A stretch of 6,414 bases of DNA from an uncultured Bacillota bacterium (GTDB taxonomy: Bacteria; Bacillota_I; Bacilli_A; Erysipelotrichales; Erysipelotrichaceae): NCBI GenBank assembly GCA_949287785.1, contig CASEHR010000128.1, forward strand, positions 1 through 6,414, read 5' to 3'. The notes beneath the pieces were generated by a model. It saw only the letters and a program-made list of their open reading frames with translations. It was not told where the DNA came from and did no database searches. Numbering within the stretch: position 1 is the first letter of the stretch; each line of letters starts with the position of its first letter. Below, piece after piece: positions 5,033-6,414 of this stretch. The position numbers were made by a program, and so were the translations under genes.

Positions 5033-5916
5033 TCGTTGAACCAGAGCGCTTTATCGCTCATGGTGAAAGCTTCAAGGACGTTGTGGATATCCGATCCGTA
5101 AAGCCTTGAAAACATCTCTTTATCATCAAGACGGGCCAAAATATCAAGAGTCCGTCTTTTTTGTGCCTTTAAAAACACGACATCGATCCGCTCGTAGCGC
5201 GACACCTTGACGACCGCTTTGTCCGCATACTTGAGCGCATAGGATATCATCCGCTTAAGAGCGTTTATATCAGTATAAACACACTCATCGATGATGGCTG
5301 TTTCACTGTTGAGGGTCAATGAAAAGTAAGCGACAGGCTTTTCTTTCTTATATACACCAAAGAAATTAGCACCTCTGGCTTTATTGCGTTCGATCCGTCT
5401 TTGATAGTATTTCGTATCCCTTATCTCATAACCGTCAAATTCGCGCATCATCATGGCATACATATCAAGCAGTGCTTCCGGATCCGCAAGCGGTCTGATG
5501 ACACCGATATCAACAGCTTCAAAGTCATATTTTTTAAAGGCATAGACATCTTTAGGATACAGGTCGATAAAACCGCAGGCTTTAAGATCATATGTCGGAT
5601 CGAAATGAGCCAGTGAGACGAGTTCACGATGTTCGAGACAGTCACAAACCGCCCTGTACAGCTTGTCTTTGATCTTCATATCATCATCCTTGACGACGAT
5701 CTTTTTGATGATCGATGCATTCAGCATGTGCTTGTCGATCTTGATGTTCAGGCGCCTTGATGAAAGATATGCGTCTAATTCATCACCTTCGAAATGACCA
5801 TAGACGATATCGTCATCAAACTCATGATCAAAATAGTATTCTCTTTCCGCCACCTTGTTCAAGTCAGCTAAAGCCAACAGTTTGTCCTTGTCGTTTTTAG
5901 TACAGATCCTGATCAT
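5029..5916 (-). CDS. Divergent two-domain GNAT-family (Eis-like) acetyltransferase
   Basis: The 295-aa protein resembles the Eis-like arrangement of two GNAT folds. The first half (about 1-130) has N-terminal helices, an HFEGDELDAYLSS strand region, a strand-plus-helix KKIVVKDDD...KLYRAVCDCLEH where acetyl-CoA is normally held, and a closing AHFDPTYDLKACGFIDLY segment like the 'FYxxxGF' end of GNATs. The second half (about 136-250) contains IRPLADPEALLDMYAMMM, FFGVYKKEKPVAYFSLTL and a long helix LKRMISYALKYADKA. GNATs transfer acetyl groups from acetyl-CoA to amines or proteins; the substrate is unknown. The usual Q/RxxGxG/A pyrophosphate loop is not visible: the site reads DDDMKIKDK, so activity is doubtful. 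The start ATG at 5916 overlaps the upstream TGA (ATGA), with AAAGGA about 8 bases before it. Cotranscription with whiA is likely. Confidence 0.65.
   Translation of the reverse strand: MIRICTKNDKDKLLALADLNKVAEREYYFDHEFDDDIVYGHFEGDELDAYLSSRRLNIKIDKHMLNASIIKKIVVKDDDMKIKDKLYRAVCDCLEHRELVSLAHFDPTYDLKACGFIDLYPKDVYAFKKYDFEAVDIGVIRPLADPEALLDMYAMMMREFDGYEIRDTKYYQRRIERNKARGANFFGVYKKEKPVAYFSLTLNSETAIIDECVYTDINALKRMISYALKYADKAVVKVSRYERIDVVFLKAQKRRTLDILARLDDKEMFSRLYGSDIHNVLEAFTMSDKALWFND
5128..5162 (+). terminator. Possible terminator for the 179-aa gene inside the GNAT gene
   Basis: AAGACGG (5128-5134) and CCGTCTT (5152-5158) form a 7-bp stem around a 17-base loop, followed by a run of six T (5157-5162) on the plus strand. 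It is about 95 bases past the stop of the plus-strand gene. The large loop and modest stem make it weak, and the bases also encode GNAT residues (KRR...ARLDD), so chance is possible. Confidence 0.35.
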
Positions 5917-6101
5917 TTTTTATCCTTTACCTTGAAGCTCGCATCGATCACATCGTGATCTTCTTTCTTATGCCGGTTCAAATAAGCTAAGACAAAGATG
6001 ACGACAGCAGCCAAAAGGACGATAAAGATAAGGCCCTTGATAAGCGGCCACAATAACCACAACACCAGTAATATAACCAGCCAGTACAACAGATCTTTCA
6101 T
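5913..6101 (-). CDS. Small 62-aa integral membrane protein
   Basis: The protein is dominated by a hydrophobic stretch at residues 4-42. It is probably two short membrane helices (about 4-18, Leu/Trp-rich, and 23-41, Val/Ile/Leu-rich) split by PLIKG, followed by a charged cytoplasmic tail (RHKKEDHD...KVKDKK). I do not recognise the family. The start ATG at 6101 is preceded by AAAGGAG at 6113-6107 and overlaps the whiA TGA as ATGA. Its own TGA overlaps the GNAT start the same way. This double overlap and the good ribosome binding site make it a real gene despite its size. Trp residues are encoded by TGG, consistent with the standard code. Confidence 0.75.
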   Translation of the reverse strand: MKDLLYWLVILLVLWLLWPLIKGLIFIVLLAAVVIFVLAYLNRHKKEDHDVIDASFKVKDKK

Positions 6102-6414
6102 TCCAACTCCTTTGCGATCTCATGGATCTTATCGAAACGGTGTTTGAGGCCTGATTTAGAGATCGCCTCACCCGTCTTCTTTTCGTATTCGGCTGCCAGA
6201 TCTTTCAGACTGTGATCCGGAAATTCACGCCGGATATCGACTACTTCTTTCAGTTTATCACTTAAATGCGGATAGCGACCGTTTTTGAGGATAGATTCGA
6301 TATCAGCGATCTGCCTCTGCCCGGCTTTGATGACCTTGACTTCATTGGCAATGTCACAGTTGTTGACCTTGGTGATGCTGTTGATCGCATCACGGGCGAT
6401 CCGGACATCTTCAA
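6098..6414 (-). CDS. whiA: WhiA, C-terminal part (DNA-binding regulator; 5' end outside window)
   Basis: The last 104 codons of the gene are present. The C-terminal helix-turn-helix region of WhiA is recognisable. It has N..D.AN...KVIKAGQRQIADIESI, where WhiA has N-x-x-K-x-x-x-A-A-x-RQI; then LSDKLKEVVDIRREFPDHSLKDLA, like 'LPxxLxexAxLRxxxPxxSLxELG'; then ISKSGLKHRFDKIHEIA, like 'SKSGxNHRLRKIxxxA'. WhiA is a conserved Gram-positive DNA-binding protein linked to sporulation or cell division; it pairs an N-terminal homing-endonuclease-like fold with this C-terminal domain. In many Firmicutes it follows rapZ and yvcK, which may lie beyond the right edge. The substitution of NHR by KHR is mild. 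Its TGA overlaps the next gene's ATG, so that gene and the GNAT gene are probably in the same transcript. Confidence 0.85.
   Translation of the reverse strand, partial: EDVRIARDAINSITKVNNCDIANEVKVIKAGQRQIADIESILKNGRYPHLSDKLKEVVDIRREFPDHSLKDLAAEYEKKTGEAISKSGLKHRFDKIHEIAKELE

Noticed and set aside
5044..5059. GAGCG/CGCTC hairpin just past the convergent stops as a terminator
   Set aside because: No T-run follows on either strand, and the bases encode the last residues of the GNAT protein.
5401..5645. Overlapping plus and minus small frames inside the GNAT gene
   Set aside because: They are shadows of the long GNAT frame, with no start signals or family features.
5968..6171. 67-codon minus frame overlapping whiA and the 62-aa gene
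   Set aside because: It is out of frame with both the recognisable WhiA C-terminus and the membrane protein, and crosses their coupled junction.

Overview
The window looks like chromosomal DNA of a low-to-moderate GC Bacillota (Firmicutes). A Mollicutes-related or Erysipelotrichia-like lineage is my best guess, but this rests on gene content only. The evidence is a C-terminal whiA fragment (a Firmicutes/Actinobacteria/Mollicutes gene), AGGAGG-type ribosome binding sites, TATAAT promoters, and an XpaC-family membrane protein. TGA is a stop (whiA and the 62-aa gene end with it) and tryptophan is encoded by TGG, so the standard bacterial code applies and TGA-as-Trp mycoplasmas are excluded.

Layout from right to left, which is the direction of transcription for most genes. 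The end of whiA (6098-6414, minus) overlaps a 62-aa membrane protein (5913-6101) by an ATGA junction, and that overlaps a divergent, Eis-like double GNAT acetyltransferase (5029-5916) by another ATGA. This is a tightly coupled three-gene string. It runs tail-to-tail into a plus-strand gene (4493-5032) for a soluble, highly helical 179-aa protein. The two stop codons overlap by 4 bp, so any intrinsic terminator must lie inside the opposing gene. A 160-bp divergent promoter region (4333-4492) drives this helical protein rightward and an unrecognised 258-aa protein (3556-4332) leftward. The 258-aa gene ends in a compact Rho-independent terminator whose stem includes part of its stop codon.

Next, a 78-bp gap (3478-3555) carries the promoter of a second leftward operon with overlapping genes: an XpaC-like membrane-anchored protein (2494-3477), an unrecognised 173-aa soluble protein (1989-2510), and a large double-AAA+ ATPase (1-1996) that runs off the left edge. 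The ATPase joins a Clp/HSP100-like AAA+ module, which has kept Walker A but lost its hydrolysis and pore-loop residues, to an apparently intact CbbX/SpoVK-type AAA+ module.

The most interesting hypothesis is that the XpaC-like protein, the 173-aa protein and the double ATPase form a membrane-associated remodelling system. XpaC is usually discussed with TelA, which is not in this window; here the partner is an AAA+ machine. There is no gene-free stretch above 300 bp, and I see no tRNA, rRNA, CRISPR array or insertion sequence.
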